Notes: generated by a model from the letters alone, not told the origin. A stretch of 32,304 bases of DNA from a bacterium (GCA_018824205.1 JAHJGX010000186.1:1-32304); one strand, 5' to 3'; shown: positions 1 to 8,631, numbered from the stretch's first letter. Numbers and translations: made by a program.

Positions 1-1077
1 AGATGTCCGATCCACAACAGCACCGGCCTTGAGACTTACATTTTGGGCGCTTTCAATCCCGGTCTTACCCGTCTGCCAAATGGCAATCTCCTGATAATGG
101 TGAGGGTCGCCGAATCCATTAAAGAACCAATCAAAGAGGGAAAATTCCGCTACATCCGCTGGTCATGTGAAAAGGGATATGTTGTCGAAGAACATCCGAC
201 CTTTCAGCTGGACACCTCCGATCCGAGAAAATTCCGGTTCCTTGAGTATGACCACTTAAAGGTATTTGGTCTGACCTCCTTTTCCTGGTTCTTGCCTGTC
301 GAATTAAGCCCCGATGGTCTGGATATCATCAACATCCATTATGATAAAATCATCGAACCCCTGACAAGTTACCAGGAATATGGCGTGGAGGATCCGCGCA
401 TCACAAAAATTGAAAATACCTACTATATGACAAGCTGTTCAGTCAGCTCTGAAAGACACTCGACAACGCTTTATTCTTCCGAAAACGGCCTGGATTATAC
501 ACTACTGGGAATAATTATGGATCATCAAAATAAAGATATGGTCCTGTTTCCGGAAAAAATAAACGGCAAATACTATGCGCTGACCCGTCCATTAGGAGAA
601 CTTTACTTTACCGTTCCGGGTAATTCGGAGTATCTGCCGGGTACATCCATCAATCTCGCCGTATCTCCCGATCTTCTCCATTGGAAACCGACTGACACTC
701 CCTATATTCGAGCCAGGAACAATTCTCTGATATCCTTGAAACTTGGCGGTGGGGCGCCGCCGATTAAAACCGATGCGGGTTGGCTGATTCTTTTCCACGG
801 AGTAGATAAATGCGGCCCGATCGGCTGCTACCGCACATTTCATGCAATTGCTGAAAAAGATTGTCCGGAAAAAATACTATTCATCAACGACCAAGATCCG
901 ATATTAGAATCCAGTAATGATTTAACACAAAAATATTCCGAACAGATTTATCTAAATGGCGTTGTCTTTACTACTGGAATCGAAGAGATGACTGATTATT
1001 TCATTGTTGCTTCCGGTGAATTGGATCTTGCATGCAGAATAACTCATATTGAGAAAAGTCACTTTAATCTTTCTTAA
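1..1077 (+). CDS. GH130-family glycoside phosphorylase/hydrolase, 5' end outside window
   Basis: The reading frame is open from base 1 and ends at TAA 1075-1077, so the gene starts upstream; a TTG at 43 lies inside conserved sequence and is not a real start. Hallmarks of the five-bladed GH130 fold are visible: FNPGLTRLPNG near the start, GVEDPRIT around the catalytic region, KDMVLFPEK, and GGGAPPIKT..GWLILFHGVD. Known GH130 enzymes mostly phosphorolyse beta-1,2- or beta-1,4-mannosides, and some are hydrolases. Which substrate applies here cannot be read from the sequence. A sugar ABC ATPase gene follows with only a 16-nt gap on the same strand, suggesting one carbohydrate-uptake operon. The family call is firm; the substrate is open. 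Confidence 0.9.
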   Translation, partial: RCPIHNSTGLETYILGAFNPGLTRLPNGNLLIMVRVAESIKEPIKEGKFRYIRWSCEKGYVVEEHPTFQLDTSDPRKFRFLEYDHLKVFGLTSFSWFLPVELSPDGLDIINIHYDKIIEPLTSYQEYGVEDPRITKIENTYYMTSCSVSSERHSTTLYSSENGLDYTLLGIIMDHQNKDMVLFPEKINGKYYALTRPLGELYFTVPGNSEYLPGTSINLAVSPDLLHWKPTDTPYIRARNNSLISLKLGGGAPPIKTDAGWLILFHGVDKCGPIGCYRTFHAIAEKDCPEKILFINDQDPILESSNDLTQKYSEQIYLNGVVFTTGIEEMTDYFIVASGELDLACRITHIEKSHFNLS

Positions 1078-1093
1078 TACTAACGGGACCTAT

Positions 1094-2215
1094 ATGACAC
1101 ACATTGAATTAAAGAATATCACAAAAGGATTTGACTCCAACAAACCGGTCATTGAAAACCTCAATCTCACCGTTAATGATGGAGAATTTCTGGTTCTGGT
1201 CGGCCCTTCCGGGTGTGGTAAAAGTACCACCCTGCGTCTGATCGCCGGGCTGGAAACTGCCGGCAGCGGAGATATTTCTATTGCCGGAAAATTGGTCAAT
1301 AACATTCCACCAAAAGACCGGGATATCTCAATGGTATTTCAGAATTACGCCCTCTATCCGCACATGAGTGTATACGATAACATGGCATTTGGACTTAAGT
1401 TGCGCAAATATTCAAAAGATAAAATCCGGGAACGGGTAAACGAAGCGGCAAATATTTTAGAGATCACCGATTTACTCGACCGAAAACCCAAGCAATTGTC
1501 AGGTGGTCAGCGCCAGCGGGTGGCACTGGGGCGGGCGATCGTTCGCAAACCACAGGTGTTTTTATTTGATGAACCGCTTTCCAATCTTGACGCGAAATTG
1601 CGGGTCCAGATGCGCGCTGAGATCAAAAAACTTCACAAACAGTTAAAAACTACGATGGTATACGTTACCCATGATCAGGTCGAGGCAATGACAATGGGCA
1701 GCCGGATAGCCGTCATGAAAGACGGGGTCATTCATCAATTAGATACACCCCTGAACATCTTTAACGAACCCGCAGATCTTTTCGTCGCCGGTTTTATCGG
1801 TAGTCCGGCAATGAATTTCATTGCAACCAAAGTTTCTAATGATAATATGCTCTATTCTGAAGACACTAAAATCACACTCCCAATTCCACAAAAATATCAG
1901 TCGCAACTGAATAATCAAATTGACAAAGAGATCGTGGTTGGCATTCGCCCCGATGGTTTGGCAATTCACAGCGAATCCCAAAAGGATTATAAATTTGAAG
2001 CAAATCTCGAGCTGGTCGAGCCATTAGGTAATGAGACAATCTTATATTTATCAAAAGGTCCCCAAAGTCTGACATGTATCAGCAAACAGTATGATCCTCA
2101 GAGTTACAATGAGAACTCCATTGAGCTGTTTGTCAATCCGGCTATGATTCATTTGTTCGATAGTAGTAGCACAAAACGGATTAAACCACTAATAAGTCCA
2201 AATGGGCAAAAATAA
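1094..2215 (+). CDS. Sugar ABC transporter ATP-binding protein, MsmK/UgpC/MalK type
   Basis: A 373-residue cytoplasmic ATPase that would energise a carbohydrate importer. Walker A GPSGCGKST is at residues 37-45, the signature LSGGQ at 135-139, Walker B VFLFDE at 155-160 and the switch His in THDQ at 193. The ~130 residues after the ATPase domain match the TOBE/OB region of the MalK subfamily, including GIRPDGLAI. The frame is open upstream to 1049, but that stretch overlaps the GH130 gene and shows no family similarity, so ATG 1094 is chosen. No permease or binding-protein gene is in the window; MsmK-type ATPases often serve several permeases. The stop at 2215 almost touches the end of the convergent esterase gene at 2217, leaving no room for a terminator between them. 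Confidence 0.93.
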   Translation: MTHIELKNITKGFDSNKPVIENLNLTVNDGEFLVLVGPSGCGKSTTLRLIAGLETAGSGDISIAGKLVNNIPPKDRDISMVFQNYALYPHMSVYDNMAFGLKLRKYSKDKIRERVNEAANILEITDLLDRKPKQLSGGQRQRVALGRAIVRKPQVFLFDEPLSNLDAKLRVQMRAEIKKLHKQLKTTMVYVTHDQVEAMTMGSRIAVMKDGVIHQLDTPLNIFNEPADLFVAGFIGSPAMNFIATKVSNDNMLYSEDTKITLPIPQKYQSQLNNQIDKEIVVGIRPDGLAIHSESQKDYKFEANLELVEPLGNETILYLSKGPQSLTCISKQYDPQSYNENSIELFVNPAMIHLFDSSSTKRIKPLISPNGQK

Positions 2216-2216
2216 A

Positions 2217-3337
2217 TTATTTGATCCCGTAAGCCTGCTTCAACGCAATTTTTGCAAGACGTTCACCCACATCCAGTTTATTCTTCGGATGAATTTCGTT
2301 CCAATCGCCAATATCTTCGGTTTTAGCCATCCCTGTATTTGAAATTTCCAGAGTTTTGCGTTGGGCCTCCCACAATTTTGCCAGTTCCCCTTCAGCATAG
2401 TCCCGATATGGTGCAATCTGCACAAAATAGAATGGAAAATCACCCTGTTTCCATAGCTGCCGCCAGCCGGTAATCAATGCATTCATTTTATAATAATACT
2501 GCATACCGTCGCCTACATTGGATTCGCCCTGATACCAGAGCACACCCCGGATTGGGAATGTACTGACCGGTGCCACCATAGCGTTATAAATCCTGGCTGG
2601 CCGATAAGGCTCACCCCAGACACCTCCGGCAGCTGTTTGAAAACGATTGTCATATAATTCCGACACTTCCCTGACTGTGTGATATCCTTCCGGAGCAATC
2701 CACGGCTCAATGTGCGTCGCACTCCAGGATATATCGATTAACCCGACAGGAACCTTGAGTTCTTTATGAATGCGCCGTCCGAAAAAATAGGCGACCGCTG
2801 AAAATCCTTCCCAGTCGCCTTCACTGATTGTCTCCGCTGTACAGACTTTCCATTTTCCTTTTACATCAGAAAAAACGGTATCGCTTTCGGCTTTGCCGAT
2901 ATCGAAAAGTCGGATTTCAGGGTAATTGGCCTGTCGGATTTCTTCGGTTGCGTTCAAAACGAGTTTCATTCCCATTTCCATATTGGATTGGCCGGAACAA
3001 ATCCAGACATCGCCGCATAACAGGTTATCCAGTACAATCGTATTTTCGCCGGCAATTTTATATCATATGGACCACCTTTTTTAGGCGGCTGAATGCTTAT
3101 CCGCCAGGCGCCGTCTTCCCCGGCAGTCACTGTTTGAACAGTGCTTCCCCAACTGGTTTTAATTGAAACCGGTTCTGCGGGGGCCGCCCAGCCCCAGATA
3201 TTAAAAGGAATATTGCGCTGTATGACCATATTATTCGTGAATATTCCGGGCAAACGTACAGCAGCCAGTAATTGCATTGGAAGAATCAGCAACAGTAAAA
3301 TTAAAGAAAGATTATTAAAATTCATAAGCAGTTTCAT
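2217..3337 (-). pseudogene. Sialate O-acetylesterase-like (SGNH) gene, frameshifted and C-terminally short
   Basis: Two overlapping reading frames together make one SGNH carbohydrate esterase. The first part (3337 to about 3056) has a signal peptide (MKLLMNFNNL then a Leu-rich core) and the N-terminal beta domain (GIFTNNMVIQR..IWGWA). The second part holds the catalytic Ser block GDVWICSGQSNMEM, WYQGESN, and the C-terminal DWNEIHPKNK with the catalytic His. The break lies in an A-run (T3056-3059 on the plus strand): one additional A restores D-I-K-I-A-G-E-N-T-I-V across the join. The protein also stops soon after the His motif (AYGIK), whereas family members usually carry a further C-terminal region, so it may be truncated as well. 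It follows the AraC gene by 15 nt with AAAGGA before ATG 3337. A true frameshift and a homopolymer sequencing error look the same from here. Confidence 0.85.
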
Positions 3338-3352
3338 GGTGTTCCTTTCTTG

Positions 3353-4243
3353 TTAAAGGGGAATATCGTTCTGTCGGCTCATCAATCGGTACTTAGCCGG
3401 CGATATACCATAGAATTTTTTAAACATGCTGTAAAAACGACTGAGACTTATAAATCCCAATTCCATCGCAACCGCCAGAATTTTCGCATCGGTTTCCACA
3501 ATTTGCTTAGCCGCCTGTTTAATGCGTTGTTCATTGATAAATTCCGTCGGCGTTTTATCCAGATATTTGCGAAAACATTTGCACAAATGTTCCTGAGTGC
3601 AGGGCGCCAGCTGTTTCATTCTCTTCAGCCCCCCAAACAGGTTCTCGCGCTTAGCCATTTCAAGATTCAACTGCTCAAACCATTCGGGGCGTTCACTATT
3701 AATACTGAAAAATCCCGTATCGAGGAAAAAGCGCGTAAATATTTCAGCTATCATTATTTTAATTTTCAAGCGAGCTATGTCATAGGCAGTGTTTTGAAGC
3801 GTATTCATCCGAATCAGCCGGGTCGCCAGCTCATCCGTTTCTGAAAGTGAAAGTTTAAATACCGGCGACGTCACCGGTCCGGTATATTTCCGCAAAAAGA
3901 AATCATTCCCCAGGTAAGCGCTTAAGTCCCGCAGAAATTCCAGTTTAAAGGCAACATTGACCAGTTCACAAACGGACCCTGCCAGATGTTCAAACCCATG
4001 AACATCGGTAGGCCTGATAAACACCAGCGTTCCGGCCTGAAGTTCCTGATATTCACTATTCACCAGATGTTTAATTTTGCCGCTGATAATCAGGAAAAAC
4101 TCGGCAAATTCATGCGTATGCAGAGCTGTGGCGTCACTGACCAACGTATGATAACGCAAATCGGGACCGGCATTCAGACTGATCGACTCATGCCCGGTAT
4201 CCCAGGCCAGGCGATGAAACGTAATGTTTGCACCAGACGGCAA
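3353..4243 (-). CDS. AraC-family transcriptional regulator with N-terminal cupin
   Basis: A 296-residue cytoplasmic regulator. The N-terminal cupin-like sensor is marked by HTHEFAEFFLIISGKI and PTDVHGFEH; the C-terminal ~100 residues form the two AraC helix-turn-helix units, ending in the typical GFISLSRFYSMFKKFYGISPAKYR region. The esterase-like gene starts 15 nt downstream on the same strand and the GH130/ABC genes lie beyond it, so control of this carbohydrate locus is a reasonable inference. The start is odd: no ATG is available, an in-frame stop lies at 4261-4259, and the only plausible initiator is TTG 4243. That TTG falls inside a 172-bp fragment duplicated from a CobW-like gene (4234-4405). 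The native promoter and first codons may therefore have been replaced, and expression is uncertain. Confidence 0.85.
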   Translation of the reverse strand: MPSGANITFHRLAWDTGHESISLNAGPDLRYHTLVSDATALHTHEFAEFFLIISGKIKHLVNSEYQELQAGTLVFIRPTDVHGFEHLAGSVCELVNVAFKLEFLRDLSAYLGNDFFLRKYTGPVTSPVFKLSLSETDELATRLIRMNTLQNTAYDIARLKIKIMIAEIFTRFFLDTGFFSINSERPEWFEQLNLEMAKRENLFGGLKRMKQLAPCTQEHLCKCFRKYLDKTPTEFINEQRIKQAAKQIVETDAKILAVAMELGFISLSRFYSMFKKFYGISPAKYRLMSRQNDIPL

Positions 4244-4405
4244 TAACCATTCGAGAAATTAATTCCGACGCACAAATCATCCTGACAAGTTTCTGTAAAG
4301 TAGAACCAGATATTCTCACAGTCATTTCTAAATCTGCAGACCTTTCCGGCGAATATGCACTGTGCAGTGATCCGCATTCCAATATTCTATTTATTCGCAA
4401 TAAAT
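4234..4405 (+). repeat. Copy 1 of a 172-bp CobW gene fragment
   Basis: This stretch aligns without gaps to 14444-14615 (constant offset 10210) with 8 mismatches by eye, six of them in the last ~25 bases. Read on the plus strand it encodes the same peptide as the CobW remnant (REINSDAQIIL, VEPDILTVISKSADLSGEY) but ends in an in-frame TGA just after the repeat. It has no start, no GTPase motifs and no continuation of homology on either side, so it is a gene fragment, not a gene. It occupies most of the space between the divergent AraC and sensor-kinase genes. Confidence 0.93.
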
Positions 4406-4546
4406 GACAATCATTTCCTTGGTAATAATTATCCTAATCCGTTTAGAGAGCACCTAAAGAAAAATTAGTTTTAACTAATGCAATATGGTCGTAAATTAAT
4501 TTAAAAGAACCTCGTTTTTTAGCAATAATAGAAACTATAAATTGAC
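4406..4546. other. Upstream region of the sensor kinase gene, with a 16-bp palindrome
   Basis: Non-coding, AT-rich remainder of the divergent AraC/sensor intergenic region. It holds a palindrome with 7-bp arms, ATTAGTT-TT-AACTAAT, at 4464-4479, about 70 bases before the kinase start. A regulator site is possible. No convincing -35/-10 pair was seen. Confidence 0.35.
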
Positions 4547-7500
4547 ATGATAAAACTTTTTAATAATATACTGTTCATTTCTCTGTGCGTATTTTTTTTA
4601 TGGATTCCCACTAATGCCCAGCACTATTCATTATCTTTCGAGCGTCTCACCATTAATGAAGGTCTTTCCAATAATTCAATAAATAATGTTCTGCAAACCA
4701 ATGACGGCTACTTGTGGATTGCCACTAAAGATGGATTGAATCGTTTCGATGGAAATCACTTCAAAATTTTTAACCATAATCCGACTGATTCAGCTTCATT
4801 ACCTGAAAATTATGTTATGTCTTTATTTGAAAGTCGTGATGGTGCATTCTGGATAGGAACATGGGGGGGCGGTTTATGTCATTTTGATCCAGATTATGAA
4901 TTATTTATGCGTTGTGATGCACCTGATAAAAACGATGATTACGTACAATCTATAATCGAAGATCACCATGGATTTATATGGTATGGAACGACAACCGGTG
5001 GTCTCAATAAACTCGACCCCAAAACCCATCAGGTTACTTCATTTAATACAAAATCAAATCGCATAAAGGGATTCCCGGCTGACAATATTACTTCCATTGC
5101 TGAAGACAAACAGTATATACTGTGGCTTGGTACAATCGGAAAAGGACTTATAAAATTTAATCCAGGTAGCGGAGAATTTGAACAATTCATTCATGATCCA
5201 AATAATATAAACTCCATTGCCAACAATTCAATTCAGTTTGTTTATAATGACTCCAACAAAGTCTTGTATTTAAGTACGGAATCAGGCATTGACTGTTTCG
5301 ATTTAAATACTCGCAGAATTACACATCATCCTGGTGTTCCGTCAAACCAAAAATTACTTCTTACAACTCCAATACGGCAAATAATCAGGGATCGTCAAAG
5401 CAGAATCTGGGCAGGCAGTTACGAATACCATGGATTGTTTCAGTTTATAAACAAAAAAAACGGTGGTACCCGGTTTACACATTTTGAGCGCGAAGATGAT
5501 AATCCGAACTCTCTTATTTCCAATCGTATCAGGTGTATTTACCAGGACAGCAGAAATAATATCTGGATTGGAACAGAAGATGGTTTAAATAAGCTACCGG
5601 CAGTTAAACCTTTTATTCAGTACAGATATTTGCCAGTACGGAAAACAAGTCTTGGTGGACGAGTAGTTAGTAGTATTGTTGAGGGAAAGAATAATGTTTT
5701 GTGGATTGGCCTTGGAGGTGGAGGATTTGACCGTATTGATAAAACCACCAATACAATCACACATTTTAAGCATGATCCAAATAATAGCAATAGTTTGACT
5801 GAAGATGATGTTGTTACAATTTATGAAGACCGTTATGGAATTCTATGGATTGGAACCAGAAATGGCGGTTTAAACAGGTATGATCCACAGACAGGAAAAT
5901 ATAAACATTTCATTTACGATCCGAATATTCCAACCAGTATAAGATCCAACTGGGTACAGCATATTTTGGAAACACGTGATAGCTTATTCCTGATTGGCAC
6001 AAATGAGGCGCTCCAGGTGCTGGACAGAAAATCAGAATCTTTTGAAGTGTATTCACCGGATGTTGGTCCCGATTCAGAATCTTTTCACACAAATATTCAA
6101 ACAAATGCTTTATTTGAAGATAAGGAAGGAAATCTTTGGATTGGAACATGGCTGGACGGACTTATGCGTTACGATCCTGAAAGCAAAAAGGTTTACCACT
6201 ACCTGCCGGATCTAAAGAATCCTTTTAGCCTCAGTACAAACAAAATAACTACCATATATCAAGATTCAAAAGGCTTTATCTGGATTGGTACACACAGCGG
6301 AGGTTTAAACAAATTCGACAAAAAAACAGGTGAATTTTCAATTTATACAACCAGAAATGGTCTTCCCAATGATGTGGTTTTTGGCGTACTTGAAGATTCA
6401 AGAAACAATCTATGGATAAGCACGATGAAAGGATTAGTGAAGTTTAATCCGAATACCGAAAAATTCCGCACATACGATGAAACAGACGGGATTATACATA
6501 ACCAGTTTAACTGGCGTGCATGTTATAAGAATTGTTCAGGAATAATGTATTTTGGCGGCATCAATGGATTTATCTCTTTTCACCCGGATGATATTAAACT
6601 TGATACTATACCTCCGCCAGTTGTAATAACTTCATTTAAGATTTTTGATAAAGAGGCAGTATTGCATCAATCTCTCCGATCTGTTTCAGTGATCACGCTA
6701 CCTCATAACCAAAACTTTTTAATTATAGAATTTATGGCACTTGACATAGCCCCAAAGAATAAACATAGTTATTCTTATATTTTAAAAGGAATTGACCCGT
6801 ATTGGGTCGATTCAAGCACAAAATCAACAGCCACCTATACTGACATTCGGCCGGGTTCTTACACATTTCAGGTAAAAGCATGCAATGTCGACAGAATTTG
6901 GAGTAAACCAATTTCACTATCTATAATAATTCTTCCCCCGTGGTGGATGACATGGTGGTCTAAATTATTAATAGCAGCTATTGTGATTATTTTGAGCTAT
7001 GCAATTTACAAATACAGAGTACACCAATTGCTTGAAATTCACCGTATCCGTTTGAATATTTCCAGCGATCTTCATGATGAAATTGGAAGTAATCTTAGCA
7101 GTATTAATGTCGAAAGCCGGATGCTGTTGGAAAGAGCCGAAATGAGCGAATCCGAGCGGGAACAATTAAAAGATATAAGCAATACAGCAAAAGAAACTAT
7201 TGATGCAATCAGGGATATTATCTGGTTCATTAATCCCAAAAACACGTCTAGTGAAGATGTTATTTTTAAAATGAAAGAAACGGCCGCAAGGCTTCTTGCA
7301 GGAATACACTGGACATTCAATACATCTCAAGGGATCAGGCTTGATCAACTCCGATTGGAAGTCAGACGCAGTGTTTTTCTAATTTATAAAGAAGCATTAA
7401 CCAATGTATTGCGTCATTCATCAGCTACGCATTGTAATATCCAAATTAACGCAAATTCCAATAACATAGAATTATTAATAAAAGATGATGGTATCGGATT

Positions 7501-7723
7501 TAAAGTTAATGAAACCAATGAAAACACCGGTCTGAATAGCATTAGAAGGCGTGCTGAAAAAATAAACGCTGTATTAGAAATAACCAGCAAAGAAGGAAAA
7601 GGTGCACAAATTAATCTACAGGTACCATTAAAAGTCAAAATTAAATATCAAAAAAAGGATTTATTAAAATTCACTACCTTTTTGCCGGATAAATTCAAAA
7701 AATACATTAAAAGGATAAAATAA
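4547..7723 (+). CDS. Two-component sensor histidine kinase with periplasmic Reg_prop beta-propeller
   Basis: A 1058-residue membrane sensor. In order: a signal peptide (residues 1-24, ending TNA-Q); about 14 propeller repeats of the form xLWIGTxxGGLNRFDP between roughly 50 and 690; a Y_Y_Y domain about 739-797 (YSYILKGIDPYW, RPGSYTFQVKA); one transmembrane helix about 803-825; and a HisKA_3-type kinase. The phospho-accepting His is H843 in DLHDEIG, the N-box is EALTN with N953, and the G1 box DDGIGF spans 980-985. This is the classical-kinase version of the hybrid sensors that Bacteroidota use for glycan sensing, but without a fused receiver; the NarL-type regulator is encoded 117 nt downstream. 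The propeller would bind ligand in the periplasm; the ligand is unknown. A basic tail of about 20 residues follows the ATPase domain. Confidence 0.95.
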   Translation: MIKLFNNILFISLCVFFLWIPTNAQHYSLSFERLTINEGLSNNSINNVLQTNDGYLWIATKDGLNRFDGNHFKIFNHNPTDSASLPENYVMSLFESRDGAFWIGTWGGGLCHFDPDYELFMRCDAPDKNDDYVQSIIEDHHGFIWYGTTTGGLNKLDPKTHQVTSFNTKSNRIKGFPADNITSIAEDKQYILWLGTIGKGLIKFNPGSGEFEQFIHDPNNINSIANNSIQFVYNDSNKVLYLSTESGIDCFDLNTRRITHHPGVPSNQKLLLTTPIRQIIRDRQSRIWAGSYEYHGLFQFINKKNGGTRFTHFEREDDNPNSLISNRIRCIYQDSRNNIWIGTEDGLNKLPAVKPFIQYRYLPVRKTSLGGRVVSSIVEGKNNVLWIGLGGGGFDRIDKTTNTITHFKHDPNNSNSLTEDDVVTIYEDRYGILWIGTRNGGLNRYDPQTGKYKHFIYDPNIPTSIRSNWVQHILETRDSLFLIGTNEALQVLDRKSESFEVYSPDVGPDSESFHTNIQTNALFEDKEGNLWIGTWLDGLMRYDPESKKVYHYLPDLKNPFSLSTNKITTIYQDSKGFIWIGTHSGGLNKFDKKTGEFSIYTTRNGLPNDVVFGVLEDSRNNLWISTMKGLVKFNPNTEKFRTYDETDGIIHNQFNWRACYKNCSGIMYFGGINGFISFHPDDIKLDTIPPPVVITSFKIFDKEAVLHQSLRSVSVITLPHNQNFLIIEFMALDIAPKNKHSYSYILKGIDPYWVDSSTKSTATYTDIRPGSYTFQVKACNVDRIWSKPISLSIIILPPWWMTWWSKLLIAAIVIILSYAIYKYRVHQLLEIHRIRLNISSDLHDEIGSNLSSINVESRMLLERAEMSESEREQLKDISNTAKETIDAIRDIIWFINPKNTSSEDVIFKMKETAARLLAGIHWTFNTSQGIRLDQLRLEVRRSVFLIYKEALTNVLRHSSATHCNIQINANSNNIELLIKDDGIGFKVNETNENTGLNSIRRRAEKINAVLEITSKEGKGAQINLQVPLKVKIKYQKKDLLKFTTFLPDKFKKYIKRIK

Positions 7724-7743
7724 CTATATCTGATCAATAATTG

Positions 7744-7793
7744 AAAATACCGCAAATGTGGTATGGTTATAGTTTAATATAAATTGTAATTTC
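7744..7793 (+). promoter_or_regulatory. Copy A of a 50-bp regulatory near-repeat upstream of the response regulator
   Basis: Aligns without gaps to 8582-8631 at roughly 80% identity. It contains an inverted repeat, TACCGCA-AA-TGTGGTA (7748-7763), followed by the shared GGTTATAGTTT and AAATTGTA blocks. It ends 48 bases before the regulator's ATG. Nothing here is coding. An operator plus promoter for the response regulator is the simplest reading; the binding protein is inferred, not shown. Confidence 0.55.
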
Positions 7794-7840
7794 GAATTTG
7801 AAAGATAATAAATGACGAAGATAAAAATAAATAAACCAGC

Positions 7841-8575
7841 ATGAACGATATTAACATCTGGATAGTAGAAGATAATTCTCGGTATCGAAAGACAATGTCC
7901 GGATTAATTAATAACTCTCCGGGTATGTTTTGTCCGTTTTCTTTTGCAACGTGTGAGGACGCTCTTGAAAAATTAAATACCGAACCATCACCGGAAGTAA
8001 TACTACTGGATATTGGATTGCCGGGGATGAACGGTATTCAGGGCATTGAAAAATTTAGAAATTTCTCACCTACGATCAATGTAGTTATTCTCACGATTTA
8101 TGATGACAATGATAAAGTATTTAATGCTCTTTGCGCAGGAGCATCCGGGTATTTATTAAAAGATTCTTCCCCTAACAAAATCATTGACTCGATCAGGGAA
8201 GTTCTTAGCGGCGGCGCTCCGATGAATATGCAAATAGCCCGTAAGGTTCTGGAAATGTTTAAAAATTTTAAGCCGAAAAAGACTGATTATAAACTGACTG
8301 ATCGTGAGAAGGATATTCTTCATTTACTAGTAACCGGTCTAACAAAACAGCAGATTGCTGATAAACTTTTCCTCAGCTTTCATACTGTTAACGCCCACCT
8401 TAAAAACATATACAGTAAACTCCATGTACATACCTGCTCCGGAGCAGTTTCAAAAGTATATAAAGAGAACTTGTTATCACTTCAGTATTTGATCATTCCT
8501 TTTCCAGCAATTAACAACTTTTTTACATTCTACGAAAAGGAAAATGAAACATTTTGTTCTTTAAACATCAATTAA
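7841..8575 (+). CDS. NarL/FixJ-family response regulator
   Basis: A 244-residue cytoplasmic regulator, surely the partner of the preceding HisKA_3 kinase. The receiver domain has the acidic pair E10-D11, phospho-acceptor D57 (LLDIGLPG), T85 and K107 (YLLKDSS). The LuxR-type helix-turn-helix follows at about 150-210 (LTDREKDILHLL, KQQIADKLFLSFHTVNAHLKNIYSKL). Members normally end near the KENLL seen here at about 213; this protein continues for about 30 residues, rich in Phe and Asn and without recognised motif. A shared 50-bp element lies before this gene and again before the next, which suggests it regulates itself and the exported protein downstream. Confidence 0.93.
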   Translation: MNDINIWIVEDNSRYRKTMSGLINNSPGMFCPFSFATCEDALEKLNTEPSPEVILLDIGLPGMNGIQGIEKFRNFSPTINVVILTIYDDNDKVFNALCAGASGYLLKDSSPNKIIDSIREVLSGGAPMNMQIARKVLEMFKNFKPKKTDYKLTDREKDILHLLVTGLTKQQIADKLFLSFHTVNAHLKNIYSKLHVHTCSGAVSKVYKENLLSLQYLIIPFPAINNFFTFYEKENETFCSLNIN

Positions 8576-8581
8576 TTCCCC

Positions 8582-8631
8582 AAAATAACACAAACGTGTG
8601 ATTGTTATAGTTTTATTAAAATTGTATTTTT
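8582..8631 (+). promoter_or_regulatory. Copy B of the 50-bp regulatory near-repeat, upstream of the exported GDPD/LamG protein
   Basis: Near-repeat of 7744-7793. The inverted repeat here is CACA-AACG-TGTG (8589-8600), followed by the same GTTATAGTTT and AAATTGTA blocks. It begins 6 bases after the regulator's stop and lies 170 bases ahead of the exported gene's ATG, leaving a long AT-rich leader (8632-8787) in which no gene was seen. Confidence 0.55.

Noticed and set aside
3350-3844. Plus-strand 164-codon open frame
   Set aside because: Lies wholly opposite the AraC gene, which has clear domain matches; the frame's protein resembles nothing and is a shadow.
4174-4400. Two minus-strand frames running over the duplicated CobW fragment
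   Set aside because: They read antisense to CobW sequence; no initiation signals or family features.
4547-7723. Propeller repeats as a DNA tandem repeat
   Set aside because: The periodic TGGATTGG-type codons reflect the Reg_prop protein repeat (xLWIGT) and diverge freely at other positions.
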